Counted from the stretch's first letter, positions 53,065-62,067 are shown. The stretch is DNA of 64,000 nt from AP-15 sp963747735 (GCA_963747735.1 CAVVGE010000007.1:620001-684000), one strand, 5' to 3'. Numbers and translations: made by a program. The notes: generated from the sequence alone by a model not told the origin.

Positions 53065-54870
53065 ATGCGGCCCCCGGCGACAGAGCTGGCGCAACTCCGC
53101 TCGCCCCGGTGCCGCGGCCTGGCCGGAGCGGCGATGCTGTGGGTCGCTGCGCTGCTGTGGGTCGCTGCGCTGCTGTGGGTTGCTGCCGGTGCCGGCGCGC
53201 TCGCCCAGACCGCGGGGGTGGCGCCGCCGCCGTCGCTGCCCGAGCACCGCGGCGCCCCGGTCCTGCCGGAGCTGCAGCCGGGCGCGCCGCCGCCGCCGAG
53301 CCTGGCGTTGCCCGCCCCGCCCCAGCCCGCGACCGCACCGCCGCAGGCCGCGACCGCACCGGCGTTGCGCGCCGGGCCGCGCTTTGTGCTGCGCGAGGTC
53401 AAGGTCACCGGCAACACGGTCATCGACGAAGCGTCGATTCGCGCTGTCGTCGCCCCCTATCTCGGCAAGCCGGTCGGCACTGGCGAGCTCGAAGAGATCC
53501 GCCGCAAATTCACCCAGCTTTATATCGGCCGCGGCTACATCAACTCCGGCGCGGTGCTGCCGGACCAGAATGTCGCCGGCGGGGTGGTCGCCTACCGCTT
53601 TGTCGAGGGGCGCGCGACCGAGATCGACGTCACCGGCGCGGAGCACTTCAACCCCGAATATTTCCGCTCGCGGCTCGCCCGCGCCGCCGCAGCGCCGCTC
53701 GACATCGCCAGCATCGAAGCGGAGCAGCAGATCCTGCTGCAAGACCCGCTGCTGCGCCGGCTCAATATCGAATTGGCGCCCGGCCTGGTGCCGGGCGAGG
53801 CAAAGCTCGGCGCCGATGTGCTCGAAGCGCCGCGCTATTCGTTGTCGGCCCAGATCGCCGACGACCAGTCGCCGACGGTGGGTGCCACGCGCGGCCAATT
53901 GCTCGGCAGCTTTGCCAACATTCTCGGCGTCGGCGACATCCTGACCGCGGAATACGGCCGCAGCCAGGCATTGAACGACGGCTTTGTCGGCTATTCGGTG
54001 CCGCTTGCGAGCGACGATACCCGGCTCAACCTGCGCTACGACAAAAACGGCACCGTCGTCGTCACGCCCGGTCTCGGCCCCCTCGACATCGCCAGCAGCT
54101 ATTCGAGTGTCGCGGTCGGGTTAAGCCGCCCGTTCTACCGGACCGCGGAACAGGATTTGACGCTCGGCATCAGCCTCGAGCGGCGGCGCGAGCAGACATT
54201 TCTGCTCGGCATGCCGTTCGACTTCACCACGGGCTCGGTCGATGGGATGACCAATGTGACCGCGCTCCGGCTGTCACAGAGCTGGCTCGACCGCAATGCC
54301 GAGCGCGCGCTCGCCTTGCGCTCGACCTTCAGCTTTGGGCTGCAAGCGCTGGGCGCCACGGTGACCGATGTGGCGCCGAGCGGACAATTCTTCGCGTGGC
54401 TCGGGCAGGCGCAATATGTGCGCCGCATCTTCAAGGATTGGGAGGGTCTGGTGCGCGGCGACCTTCAGCTCGCCGACCGGCCGCTGTTCCAGATCGAGCA
54501 GTTCGCGCTCGGCGGCATCGACACGGTGCGCGGCTATCGTGAATATTTGACCGTCACCGACGATGCGGCCCTCGCCTCGGCCGAATTGCACATCCCGGTC
54601 GGCAGGCTGCGGGTCCCCTATCTGGCCAAGACCGACGACGCCGGCACCCTCCAGATCGTGCCGTTTTTCGATTACGGCCGCGGCTGGAACGTCGATCGGC
54701 CGACCCCGTTCCCACCGAGCATCGCCGGGGTGGGAATGGGGCTGCGCTGGCTCGTGGGCTCGGGTGTCACGGCCGAATTCTATTACGGCAAGGCCTTGCG
54801 CCACGTCGATGTCGGCGACTCGCTCGAAGATCGCGGCATCTATTTCCGTCTGACCACCAGCTTTTTCTAG
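53065..54870 (+). CDS. TpsB-type outer-membrane transporter (ShlB/FhaC/HecB family)
   Basis: 601 residues. A signal peptide contains a duplicated LWVAAL unit (about 25-41). A Pro-rich stretch follows, then two POTRA domains (about 105-180 with FVLREVKVTGNTVIDEASIR, and 180-260). A 16-strand barrel of about 340 residues includes the VRGYRE motif (FALGGIDTVRGYREYL) that marks the conserved inward loop, and the last residues are TTSFF. It should export a large TpsA-type adhesin or haemolysin by two-partner secretion. No TpsA gene is in the window. The gene ends head-on with a DUF928 gene, the two stops sharing one CTAG. Confidence 0.9.
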   Translation: MRPPATELAQLRSPRCRGLAGAAMLWVAALLWVAALLWVAAGAGALAQTAGVAPPPSLPEHRGAPVLPELQPGAPPPPSLALPAPPQPATAPPQAATAPALRAGPRFVLREVKVTGNTVIDEASIRAVVAPYLGKPVGTGELEEIRRKFTQLYIGRGYINSGAVLPDQNVAGGVVAYRFVEGRATEIDVTGAEHFNPEYFRSRLARAAAAPLDIASIEAEQQILLQDPLLRRLNIELAPGLVPGEAKLGADVLEAPRYSLSAQIADDQSPTVGATRGQLLGSFANILGVGDILTAEYGRSQALNDGFVGYSVPLASDDTRLNLRYDKNGTVVVTPGLGPLDIASSYSSVAVGLSRPFYRTAEQDLTLGISLERRREQTFLLGMPFDFTTGSVDGMTNVTALRLSQSWLDRNAERALALRSTFSFGLQALGATVTDVAPSGQFFAWLGQAQYVRRIFKDWEGLVRGDLQLADRPLFQIEQFALGGIDTVRGYREYLTVTDDAALASAELHIPVGRLRVPYLAKTDDAGTLQIVPFFDYGRGWNVDRPTPFPPSIAGVGMGLRWLVGSGVTAEFYYGKALRHVDVGDSLEDRGIYFRLTTSFF

Positions 54871-55613
54871 CGTCGCGGCGGCGCCGGGCCGGCCGCGGCG
54901 CGGCGGTCGTATGCGGCCGGGGCGGCAAGGCCGACTTCGGCCATCAGCGCATCGAGCGCCGCGTGGCGGTCGACAGGTTCGGCGGCCGCGGCGGCGACGG
55001 CATCGTACCACAGGCCGGCCCGAGCGAAGGCGGCGGCGCGGCGCGGCGCGGGTGCCGCATACACGGCCCCGGCGAGGGCCGGATCGGGTGCGGCGACCAG
55101 CAAGGAGGCGCTGGCGACGACGTCGCGCGCCGGGGTGTTGGGATCGAGGACCGCCGACACCGACCACGTATAGATGATCCCGGGTGCCAGCCGCACCCGA
55201 TAGTCGGCGACCGAGAGGCCATGGACGCCGGCCGCGCGCGGCGGCGGGATATTGGCTTCGAGCACCGGGGCCGGCTGCCCCGGCGCGCGGATCGTGAGCC
55301 GGGTCGGCCACGCAACCGGCCCCGATACAAAATAATAGAGGGTCGGGGTCGGGCTGAGGCTCAGCCCGGTATGGTCGCGCGGCGCCAACAGCTCGATCGT
55401 CGGGTTCGAGGCCGCGAGCTTGACGGTGCCGCGCGAGGCGCCGCCGACGCGCCCGCCGGGGGCGCCGCGCGGCGGCGGCTTGTAGACCGGCAATGCCGCA
55501 TCCTGTTGCGCGGCCGGCTCGGCGGTGTCGGTTTGCGCCCGAGACGCCGGCGCCAGCGCCAAGCCTGCGAGCGACGCGAGGACAGCCAGCCGAATAAGCG
55601 GGCGCCGGGTCAT
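54867..55613 (-). CDS. DUF928 secreted protein, with an IS inserted just before its start
   Basis: 248 residues from ATG 55613. It has a signal peptide, then VYKPPPRGAPGGRVGGASRG and NPTIELLAPRDHTGLSLSPT, the N-terminal DUF928 (PF06051) signature, and an all-beta middle followed by an Ala-rich helical end. DUF928 genes commonly accompany TpsB-type transporters. The IS1182-type element begins 8 bases before the ATG (target CTAG at 55617-55620), so the native ribosome site and promoter are lost or replaced by IS sequence. Confidence 0.85.
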   Translation of the reverse strand: MTRRPLIRLAVLASLAGLALAPASRAQTDTAEPAAQQDAALPVYKPPPRGAPGGRVGGASRGTVKLAASNPTIELLAPRDHTGLSLSPTPTLYYFVSGPVAWPTRLTIRAPGQPAPVLEANIPPPRAAGVHGLSVADYRVRLAPGIIYTWSVSAVLDPNTPARDVVASASLLVAAPDPALAGAVYAAPAPRRAAAFARAGLWYDAVAAAAAEPVDRHAALDALMAEVGLAAPAAYDRRAAAGPAPPRR

Positions 55614-55668
55614 GCGCTAGCAGCCTGTCGGGTTGGTGTGTTGTGGCGGGTGAGATGTGCCCGCTTGG

Positions 55669-55778
55669 CCCAGTTTAGGCCGGCCGCAGGTTATGCAGTC
55701 TGCGGCGGGCTCGCCGGTCACGGTCACCTACCAGGCGCAGCCCAGTTTAGGCCGGCCGCAGGTTATGCAGTCTGCGGC
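55669..55778. repeat. 38-bp direct repeat at the left end of the IS1182-type element
   Basis: The segment CCCAGTTTAGGCCGGCCGCA... occurs at 55669-55706 and 55741-55778, 72 bases apart. The inner copy includes the transposase stop and last codons (LHNLRPA); the outer copy is a duplication beyond the gene. Confidence 0.9.
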
Positions 55779-57113
55779 AGTTGTAGGCGAGGGCGATCAA
55801 CAGCCACTCGGTGGCGACGTTTTGCCGGCCGCGCAGGTGGAAGCGGGTGAACCCGATCGCGCTCTTGATGATGCCGAAGACCGGCTCGACAGTCTGTTTG
55901 CGTTTTTTGTAGCGGGCTTTGCCATCTTCGCTCTCCAGCCTGGCCTTCATCGCCAGGCGCCACGGTTCGGTGATGCGGCGCTCGGGCTTGGGTTCGGGCG
56001 GCGGGCGGAAGTCGTAAGGCCGGTGCGGCTGGGTGCGGGCGATCGCCACCAAGGGCTCGATGCCGCAGGCTTGGAGTTCGGCGACGGCCGGGCCGCCGGC
56101 ATAGCCGGCATCGGCCAACACTGTCTGCGGCAGGCCGACCGTCTCCCGCATCGCCAGGACCGTGGCCGCGAAGGTCGGCTGGTCGCTCGGGGTGGTAGCC
56201 ATGTTGGTCGCCAGGATGAGCTGCGTCCCCTCGGCGCAGACCACCGCCTGAGCGTTGTAGGCTTGGCGGTATTCATGCGCTTTGGACTTGCGCATCAGCT
56301 GTGAATCGGGGTCGGTCAGAGCCTGCCCCGGCGCAGGCCGGGGTTGGTCTGTCGATCGGGCCGCGGCGTTGCGTCGGGCGGCTTGGGCGGCTGGCCGCCG
56401 CGCCCGGTCTTGGCCTCCCAGGCTGCCTTCCTGGCTTCATATTGCGGGCGTTCGGCCTCGGCCTCGGCCTTGGCTTCCGCTTCCAACCGCGCGCAGGCAG
56501 CGTCGAGCTTCGCCTTGAGCGCCTCGCGCCGGGCGATCTCCGCCGGCAGCGCCTGCGGGTCGATGTCCTCGGCATCGGCCGCCTCGGCCTTGGCGGTCAA
56601 CGCGGCGATGTCGGCCGCGAGCTTCGCCCGCAGCGCCCGCGCCCGATCGTACCGCAGCGAGCGGATCTTCGAGGCATTGGCATCGATCTTGGTCCCGTCG
56701 ATCGACACCGTGCCCAGCCGCAGCAGCCCCATCTCGCGCGCCAGCAGCAGAACCTGCAAAAACGCCGCTTCAAACGCCGGCTTGCTGGTCCGCCGAAAGT
56801 TGGCGATCGTGTCGTGGTCGGGATGCGTGTTGGCGGCGATAAAACGGGTGCCGACGTCCCGGTACGTCGCCCGCTCGATCCGCCGCGAGGAGAAGACGCC
56901 GTTGGCATGGCTGTAGACGAGCAGCGCCAGCATCAGCCGCGGATGGTATTGCGGCTTACCGCTGGGCCGGGCGTTGGTGTGAAACGCCGCCAGCCGCACC
57001 CGCTCCACCGCCGCCACGATAAAATGCGCGATATCGTTCGCCGGCAGCCAATCCTTCACATCCGGCGGCAGCAGAAACGGCTGCTCGCGATCAAACGGCA
57101 TATAGGTCGTCAT
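55747..57113 (-). pseudogene. IS1182-type transposase broken by a 23-bp palindromic insertion
   Basis: From ATG 57113 (MTTYMPFDREQPFLLPPDVK), the N-terminal domain with RLMLALLVYSHANGVFSSRR, VSIDGTKIDANASKIRS and a coiled middle is in one frame to about 56343. The DDE C-terminal part with MRKSKAHEYRQAYNAQAVV, VLADAGYAGG and KQTVEPVFGIIKSAIGF continues in another frame to 55747. At 56320-56342 an extra 23 bases are present; without them RQTN joins directly to LTDPDSQLM, the family sequence. The extra DNA is mostly a hairpin, CCCCGGC-GCAG-GCCGGGG. The transposase should be inactive. Confidence 0.85.
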
Positions 57114-57189
57114 CGCTATATCCGGTGGTCTCCCCAACCATATCCACTGTATCATGATCAAACCCGCCGTCAATCCGACAGGCTGCTAG

Positions 57190-58219
57190 ATGTGAACTCT
57201 CAATAGGTTGTCCATCCGGTCCGGACCGAGGAAGCTGAAGGTGTCGAATCTTTGGCGATCCCGGGGGACCGGATGAACGTTGATCAGAATGCCCGCCTGA
57301 CCTGTCACAGTCGAGCCGAACTGGTGCGGCGGGTGCTGGTCGAAGGTCAGACGCCCATGGCAGTGGCCACTGCCATGGGCGTCTCGGCAAAAACGGCCAG
57401 CAAGTGGGTCGCCCGCTTTGTGGCCGAAGGCGTTGCCGGCCTGGTCGATCGCTCCTCGCGGCCGCATCGCCTCTACCGGCCGACCTCTGAAACGACGGCC
57501 GAGCGGATTGAAGCCCTGCGCCGCCAGCGCTGGACCGGCGAGCAGATCGCCCGCGAAACCGGCGTCTCGCCGGCCACGGTCAGCCGGGTTCTGAAGCGTC
57601 TCGGCCTGAGCCGGATGAAGGACCTGGAGCCGGCTGCGCCGGTGATTCGCTACGAACGCAAAGCGCCCGGCGAGATGATCCATATCGACATCAAAAAGCT
57701 CGGCCGTTTCCAGCAAGTTGGTCACCGCATCACCGGCGATCGCCAGAGCAACAGCCGCGGCATCGGCTGGGAATTTGTCCATGTCTGCATCGACGATGCC
57801 TCGCGCATCGCCTTCTCCCAGATCATGCCCGATGAGACCAAACAAAGCGCCATCGCCTTCCTCAAGGCGGCGCTGGCCTACTACCACACTCTCGGCATCA
57901 CGGTTGTCCGGGTGATGACCGACAACGGCTCATGCTACAGGGCGTTCGACTTCCGTGACGCCTGCCGCGATCTCGGGCTCAAACACGTCCGCACCAAGCC
58001 CTACACGCCAAAGACCAACGGCAAGGCCGAGCGCTTCATCCAGACCGCCCTCAGGGAGTGGGCTTATGCACAGGCCTACCCCACCTCGCAGCGCCGCGCC
58101 CAGGAATTGCCCTTCTGGCTGCATCGATACAACTGGCATCGACCGCACAGCGGGATAAAATCCCAAACGCCCATCAGCCGCCTCGCCCTCTCCAAGGACA
58201 ACCTATTGAGGCTCCACAA
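57190..58219. mobile_element. IS481-family insertion sequence
   Basis: About 1030 bp. The 23-bp inverted ends are at 57191-57213 and 58196-58218 (3 mismatches; shared core CTCAATAGGTTGTCC). CTAG stands at both outer borders (57186-57189 and 58220-58223), in line with the CTAG target of IS481. It lies directly against the right end of the IS1182-type element. Confidence 0.9.
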
Positions 58220-58223
58220 CTAG
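57273..58223 (+). CDS. IS481-family transposase
   Basis: 316 residues from ATG 57273 (MNVDQNARLTCHSRAELVRR). An N-terminal HTH region (AVATAMGVSAKTASKWVARF and TGVSPATVSRVLKRLGL) leads to an rve-type DDE core: Asp in MIHIDIKKLGRF, Asp in MTDNGSCYRA, Glu in KTNGKAERFIQTALREWAY. The last codons lie in the terminal repeat, and the TAG stop is supplied by the CTAG target site at 58220-58223. It appears intact. Confidence 0.93.
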   Translation: MNVDQNARLTCHSRAELVRRVLVEGQTPMAVATAMGVSAKTASKWVARFVAEGVAGLVDRSSRPHRLYRPTSETTAERIEALRRQRWTGEQIARETGVSPATVSRVLKRLGLSRMKDLEPAAPVIRYERKAPGEMIHIDIKKLGRFQQVGHRITGDRQSNSRGIGWEFVHVCIDDASRIAFSQIMPDETKQSAIAFLKAALAYYHTLGITVVRVMTDNGSCYRAFDFRDACRDLGLKHVRTKPYTPKTNGKAERFIQTALREWAYAQAYPTSQRRAQELPFWLHRYNWHRPHSGIKSQTPISRLALSKDNLLRLHN

Positions 58224-58396
58224 CTGCCGCCGGTTTTCACACAGCTTTTATACGCACCGAGGCGACCCGCGTTTATCTTTGCCCGCTCAACAGGGCCGCC
58301 GACCTACCTGATCTATAATTCGGCCCCAATCGTAAAATTGGTTGCGTAAATCGCCTTGAGCTGGCGAGCCCTTGAGATCGCGCCTCGTTGCGCGCG

Positions 58397-58771
58397 CTAC
58401 CAAACGATCTCGACCCCGTAGGCGGCAAACGCACGGTCGCTGGTGACGATTGGTATCCGTTCGGCGAGCGCTTGCGCGATCAGGAGCCGGTCGAATGGGT
58501 CGCGGTGGTGCAGCGGCAAGCCGTCGAGCGCGCGCAAATGGTCGTAAGTGACCGTGAGCAGGTCGAACTCCTCCTCCGCCATGACCTGCTCGAAGTCATC
58601 GAGAAACTGGAGCTTCCCCGAGCCGCGCTTGATGGCGATCTCCCACAGAGAGGCGATACTGATGACGATTTCATTGTCCGGGTTGCAAATCTGGTCGCTC
58701 ACCTGGGTGGGAAGCTTTGGGGACTCGTCGCGCCACCACAGGAACGCATTCGTATCGAGAAGGAGCCTCAA
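58397..58771 (-). CDS. PIN-domain toxin (VapC-like)
   Basis: 124 residues. Acidic active-site residues are in MRLLLDTNAFLWW, SIASLWEIAIKRGSGKL, HRDPFDRLLIAQAL and IPIVTSDRAFAAY. It should be an RNase acting on tRNA or other RNA. It overlaps the Phd-type antitoxin gene by 4 bp and follows it, the normal order. Confidence 0.94.
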   Translation of the reverse strand: MRLLLDTNAFLWWRDESPKLPTQVSDQICNPDNEIVISIASLWEIAIKRGSGKLQFLDDFEQVMAEEEFDLLTVTYDHLRALDGLPLHHRDPFDRLLIAQALAERIPIVTSDRAFAAYGVEIVW

Positions 58772-59007
58772 AGCGGCTGCTCGAACAATTCGGTGATTTC
58801 CTCGTCGGTGAACTCGAAATCGGGACCGATCCAGATCTTGCCCTTGCCGCGTCCGGGCACGCGCGGCTGGCGTTCCTTGCTGACCGGAACCAGCCGCACC
58901 AAAGGCTCGCCGTTGCGCGCGATCACCACTTCTTCGCCGGCCAGCGCACGCGCCACCAAGCGCGACAGCGACGTCTTCGCCTGATGCATGTTGACGAGCT
59001 CGGTCAT
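58768..59007 (-). CDS. Phd/YefM-type antitoxin
   Basis: 79 residues. The N-terminal Phd fold MTELVNMHQAKTSLSRLVAR and GEEVVIARNGEPLVRLVPVS binds DNA. The C-terminal tail with IWIGPDFEFTDEEITELFEQ wraps the PIN toxin. It is the first gene of the pair. Confidence 0.94.
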   Translation of the reverse strand: MTELVNMHQAKTSLSRLVARALAGEEVVIARNGEPLVRLVPVSKERQPRVPGRGKGKIWIGPDFEFTDEEITELFEQPL

Positions 59008-59071
59008 CTCAGTTCCCGATTAGCTAATCTAGCTAACTTAATCGCTGTCGCGGCCGGTGTCAAAGACCGGC

Positions 59072-60568
59072 TCAGCTCGACGGCCGGACGCGGGCTTTTG
59101 CCATGTCGCTCTTGGTCGGACAGGCCATGTTCGGCGGCGGCTCCTCGCCCGCGATCGGCGGCTCGGCGGTACCGAGATCGGCGAGCAAGGCGCGCCAGCA
59201 CGGGTGGCGGCGCAGCAGAAAGCGGCCCGCCTCCTCGGTCGTCTGCAATTGCGCGGGGGTCAAGGTCCAGAGCGTCGGCACGGCCTTGGCTTCGGCGCGC
59301 AAGGCGCGATGCGCCGGCGTGTCGGCCGGGATCTGGTCATAGTCGATGGTGATTCCGTAGACCTGCATTCCGCCGAACCGGGCCGTGCCCGTGGCCGCCG
59401 CCTGCGCCAGCTCGCCGAGCAATGCGGACAGCGCGGTCTGCGAATTGGCGGTGTTGGCATCGATCGGCACCGAGGTCACCGCCTTGATCTGATCGATCAG
59501 TCCCGGCTGCTGCGGTTGCTGATAGAGCCCGTTCGGCGGATCGGCGCGGGCATTGACGACAATGACGACAAGCCGGCGGATCCGGCCTTCGTTGATCGCG
59601 CGCAAGATGCCGGCATCGTCATAGGGGGCGATCAATGCTGTGCGCAGCGATTGGATGCCAAGATTGTCGGCCAGCCCGCCATCGAGAAAATAGAGATAGT
59701 CGATGTCGCGAAAGGCTCCCGGCCGGTGCCGCAGATCGTTGGTATAGCGCGCGTCGCGGAATTGCGGCAGGTTGAGATAGGGCGTGTACGGGTTTGACAA
59801 ATCGGCTGCGGCCCAGGCGCCGCTGCGCAGCCGGCCCTGGCAGCCGGCCGAATAGTTCTGAAACGAAACCGGGGTCAAGAGGATCGGGAACGCCGCCGAG
59901 GCCGCCACCGCGCTGGCGATCGGCAAGGTGTCGTATTTCGAGCAGACATCGTCGAAGCGGCGCGGCACCATTGCAAAGGTCTGCCCGCCGGCCATGTCGG
60001 TCGCGTTCAGCACGATATAGGGCTTGCCCGGCTGGTTCAGCGCCGCCAGCGGCTGGTCATGAAACAGGCGCTGATTGAACAGCGCCTCCAGCTCCTCGAT
60101 CGCCGTCACCTTGCCGGTTACGAGGCTGAGCCAGGTGACCAAGTTCACCACGTCGAGCTCCAGCGCTTTCATATTGTCTTCGACGAGAAAACCGCTGCGC
60201 AGCGCATTGAGGTCGCCGTCCCAATGACCGGGGCCGCGGTGCAGGCCGAACCATGCGGCGGTGACGCTGCCACCCGACACCGACGACACCAGCTTTACGT
60301 CCTCGCTCAAGACATGGCGACGATCGCCGGCGGGGTAGCTCGTCCGGGCCATCTCGCGCAGCACCGCTTCGGCCAATGCCGCGGCACGCGAGCCGCCACC
60401 CGAGAAGGTCATCAATATAACCGGGCGGTCCGGGCTCGCCGGGAGAATGCTGCGCCGGTCGGGGTTGGCATCGCCGGCGCGCAGCGGGGTGTTTTCAAAA
60501 TGCGTGCCGGCGCACCCGCCGAGGAGCAGCAGGCACAAGGTCGGCAACCATCTCTTTCTTCGGGCCAT
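59072..60568 (-). CDS. Patatin-like phospholipase lipoprotein
   Basis: 498 residues. A lipoprotein signal has lipobox LGGC (Cys 19). Patatin motifs are FSGGGSRAAAL (oxyanion hole, 57-61), SSVSGGS (nucleophile Ser 98), and FLDGGLADNLGIQSL (catalytic Asp at about 293). It is shorter than the membrane-embedded patatin at 44068-46881 and has the normal compact arrangement. It should act on lipids at the periplasmic side of a membrane. It lies 11 bases after a small gene on the same strand. Confidence 0.92.
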   Translation of the reverse strand: MARRKRWLPTLCLLLLGGCAGTHFENTPLRAGDANPDRRSILPASPDRPVILMTFSGGGSRAAALAEAVLREMARTSYPAGDRRHVLSEDVKLVSSVSGGSVTAAWFGLHRGPGHWDGDLNALRSGFLVEDNMKALELDVVNLVTWLSLVTGKVTAIEELEALFNQRLFHDQPLAALNQPGKPYIVLNATDMAGGQTFAMVPRRFDDVCSKYDTLPIASAVAASAAFPILLTPVSFQNYSAGCQGRLRSGAWAAADLSNPYTPYLNLPQFRDARYTNDLRHRPGAFRDIDYLYFLDGGLADNLGIQSLRTALIAPYDDAGILRAINEGRIRRLVVIVVNARADPPNGLYQQPQQPGLIDQIKAVTSVPIDANTANSQTALSALLGELAQAAATGTARFGGMQVYGITIDYDQIPADTPAHRALRAEAKAVPTLWTLTPAQLQTTEEAGRFLLRRHPCWRALLADLGTAEPPIAGEEPPPNMACPTKSDMAKARVRPSS

Positions 60569-60579
60569 CGGGGCGCTCG

Positions 60580-60795
60580 CTAAGCTTTTTCGAAGCGGAT
60601 GGGCAGCGGGTTGCGCGGCAAGGTGCCGCTGACCACGCCCGACCAGGAGGGCGGCGAATAGCCCGCGCCGGACAGCGTGATCACGTAATAATTCGGCGGC
60701 ACGGTCAGCTCGGTCTCGGTCTCGCCGACGACATTGCCGTTGGCGATGACGTCGCGAATATCGCCCGGATCAAAGCTGACGCGAATGTATTCCAT
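60580..60795 (-). CDS. Small protein upstream of the patatin lipoprotein
   Basis: 71 residues (MEYIRVSFDPGDIRDVIANG), all-beta by appearance, with VPPNYYVITLSGAGYSPPSW in the middle. It has no signal peptide and no recognised family; a PEGA-like or carbohydrate-binding-like sandwich is possible. The 11-base spacing to the patatin gene implies one transcript. Confidence 0.7.
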   Translation of the reverse strand: MEYIRVSFDPGDIRDVIANGNVVGETETELTVPPNYYVITLSGAGYSPPSWSGVVSGTLPRNPLPIRFEKA

Positions 60796-60879
60796 TGCGG
60801 TGCCCCTCGTGGTTGCGCGAGCTTAACCAAATGCGGCAACAGCACCAATCCGGCTTGTCGATGGGCGCGGCCGGGGCAT

Positions 60880-62067
60880 ATGAGAGGTATGTTCCGTAAG
60901 GGAGGTCTAGCCCCCTATGCGTCGAACCCGGCGGAGAGCCGCGGGCGGCTCCATCCCGAGCCGGAGCATGGGATGCGTTCGGTGTTCCAGCGCGACCGCG
61001 ACCGTATCGTCCATTCGACCGCGTTTCGCCGGCTGACCCACAAGACCCAGGTTTTTGTCTATCACGAAGGCGACCATTACCGCACGCGGCTGACCCATAG
61101 CCTCGAAGTGGCGCAGATCGCCCGCACCGTCGCCCGCGCCTTGGCTCTCGACGAGGATTTGGCCGAGACCGTAGCACTAGCCCACGACCTCGGCCACACC
61201 CCGTTCGGCCATGCCGGCGAAGAGGCCCTCAACGCCGAGATGGCGGAGTTCGGCGGCTTTTCGCACAACGACCAGACCTTGCGCATCCTGACCCGGCTCG
61301 AACGCCGCTATGCCGAGTTCGACGGTCTCAACCTGACCTGGGAGGCGCTCGAAGGCACGGTCAAGCACAACGGCCCGCTGGTCGGCCCGGGCATCGAACG
61401 GAGCGTCCCGCCGACGATCGCCGAATACGATCATATTCACCCGCTGGGGCTCGACACCTTTGCCGGCGCGGAGGCGCAGGTCGCGGCGCTCGCCGATGAC
61501 ATCGCCTACAACAACCACGACATCGACGACGGGCTGCGCGCCGGGCTGTTCATGGTCTCCGACCTGGCCGGAATGCCGCTCGCCGGGCCGGTGTTTCATG
61601 AGGTGGCGGCGCGCTATCCGGGGATCGAGGAGCCGCGGCTGATCCACGAAGCGGTCCGCCGGATGATCGACCATATGGCCGTCGATTTGATTGCCGAAAC
61701 GCGCGCGCGGCTCGCCCGCAGTGGGGCCGGGTCGGCCGCCGACATTCGCGCGCTAAAGGCCCCGGTTGTCGCCTTCTCCGAGGGAATGCGCGAGAACGAC
61801 CGGGCGCTCAAGGCATTTCTGTTCGAGCGCATGTACCGGCATTACCGGGTCAACCGGATGAGCTCGAAGGCACGCCGCGTCGTGCGCGACCTGTTCGGGC
61901 TTTACCTCGCCGAGCCCGAATGCCTGCCCGGCGAATGGCGCGGTCTCGCCGCCGGCCCCGGCGACCCCAAGACCGCGCGCGTCGCCGCCGACTACATCGC
62001 CGGCATGACCGACCGCTACGCGCTCGACGAGCATCACCGCCTGTTCGACACCTACGTCCCGAGCTGA
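60880..62067 (+). CDS. dgt: Deoxyguanosinetriphosphate triphosphohydrolase-like protein
   Basis: 395-residue HD-domain enzyme that hydrolyses dNTPs to nucleosides and triphosphate. Metal residues are in HYRTRLTHSLEVAQIART, LAHDLGHTPFGHAGEEAL and ADDIAYNNHDIDDGL. The N-terminal SRGRLHPEPEH and FQRDRDRIVHSTAFRRLTHK are characteristic of the alphaproteobacterial form. The start is ATG at 60880 (another in-frame ATG is at 60889). It is followed by argS, the usual order in Alphaproteobacteria, with a DUF4258/DUF2283 pair inserted between. Confidence 0.95.
   Translation: MRGMFRKGGLAPYASNPAESRGRLHPEPEHGMRSVFQRDRDRIVHSTAFRRLTHKTQVFVYHEGDHYRTRLTHSLEVAQIARTVARALALDEDLAETVALAHDLGHTPFGHAGEEALNAEMAEFGGFSHNDQTLRILTRLERRYAEFDGLNLTWEALEGTVKHNGPLVGPGIERSVPPTIAEYDHIHPLGLDTFAGAEAQVAALADDIAYNNHDIDDGLRAGLFMVSDLAGMPLAGPVFHEVAARYPGIEEPRLIHEAVRRMIDHMAVDLIAETRARLARSGAGSAADIRALKAPVVAFSEGMRENDRALKAFLFERMYRHYRVNRMSSKARRVVRDLFGLYLAEPECLPGEWRGLAAGPGDPKTARVAADYIAGMTDRYALDEHHRLFDTYVPS

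Larger units (their letters stand above)
55621..57185. mobile_element. IS1182-family insertion sequence
   Basis: 1565 bp. The ends are inverted: CAGCCTGTCGGGTT at 55621 and its near complement AATCCGACAGGCTG ending at 57185 (one mismatch). Both are flanked by CTAG (55617-55620 and 57186-57189), taken as a 4-bp target duplication. It carries one transposase gene on the minus strand, now frameshifted. Inside its left end a 38-bp segment is repeated (55669-55706 and 55741-55778). Confidence 0.88.

Noticed and set aside
51373..53898. Upstream extension of the FAD oxidase frame to 841 codons
   Set aside because: The extension overlaps the TpsB gene on the other strand; the family start is the ATG at 52989.
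55747..57113. Programmed frameshifting in the IS1182-type transposase
   Set aside because: The two frames are separated by a 23-base insertion, not by a slippery heptamer; removing the insertion restores the family sequence.
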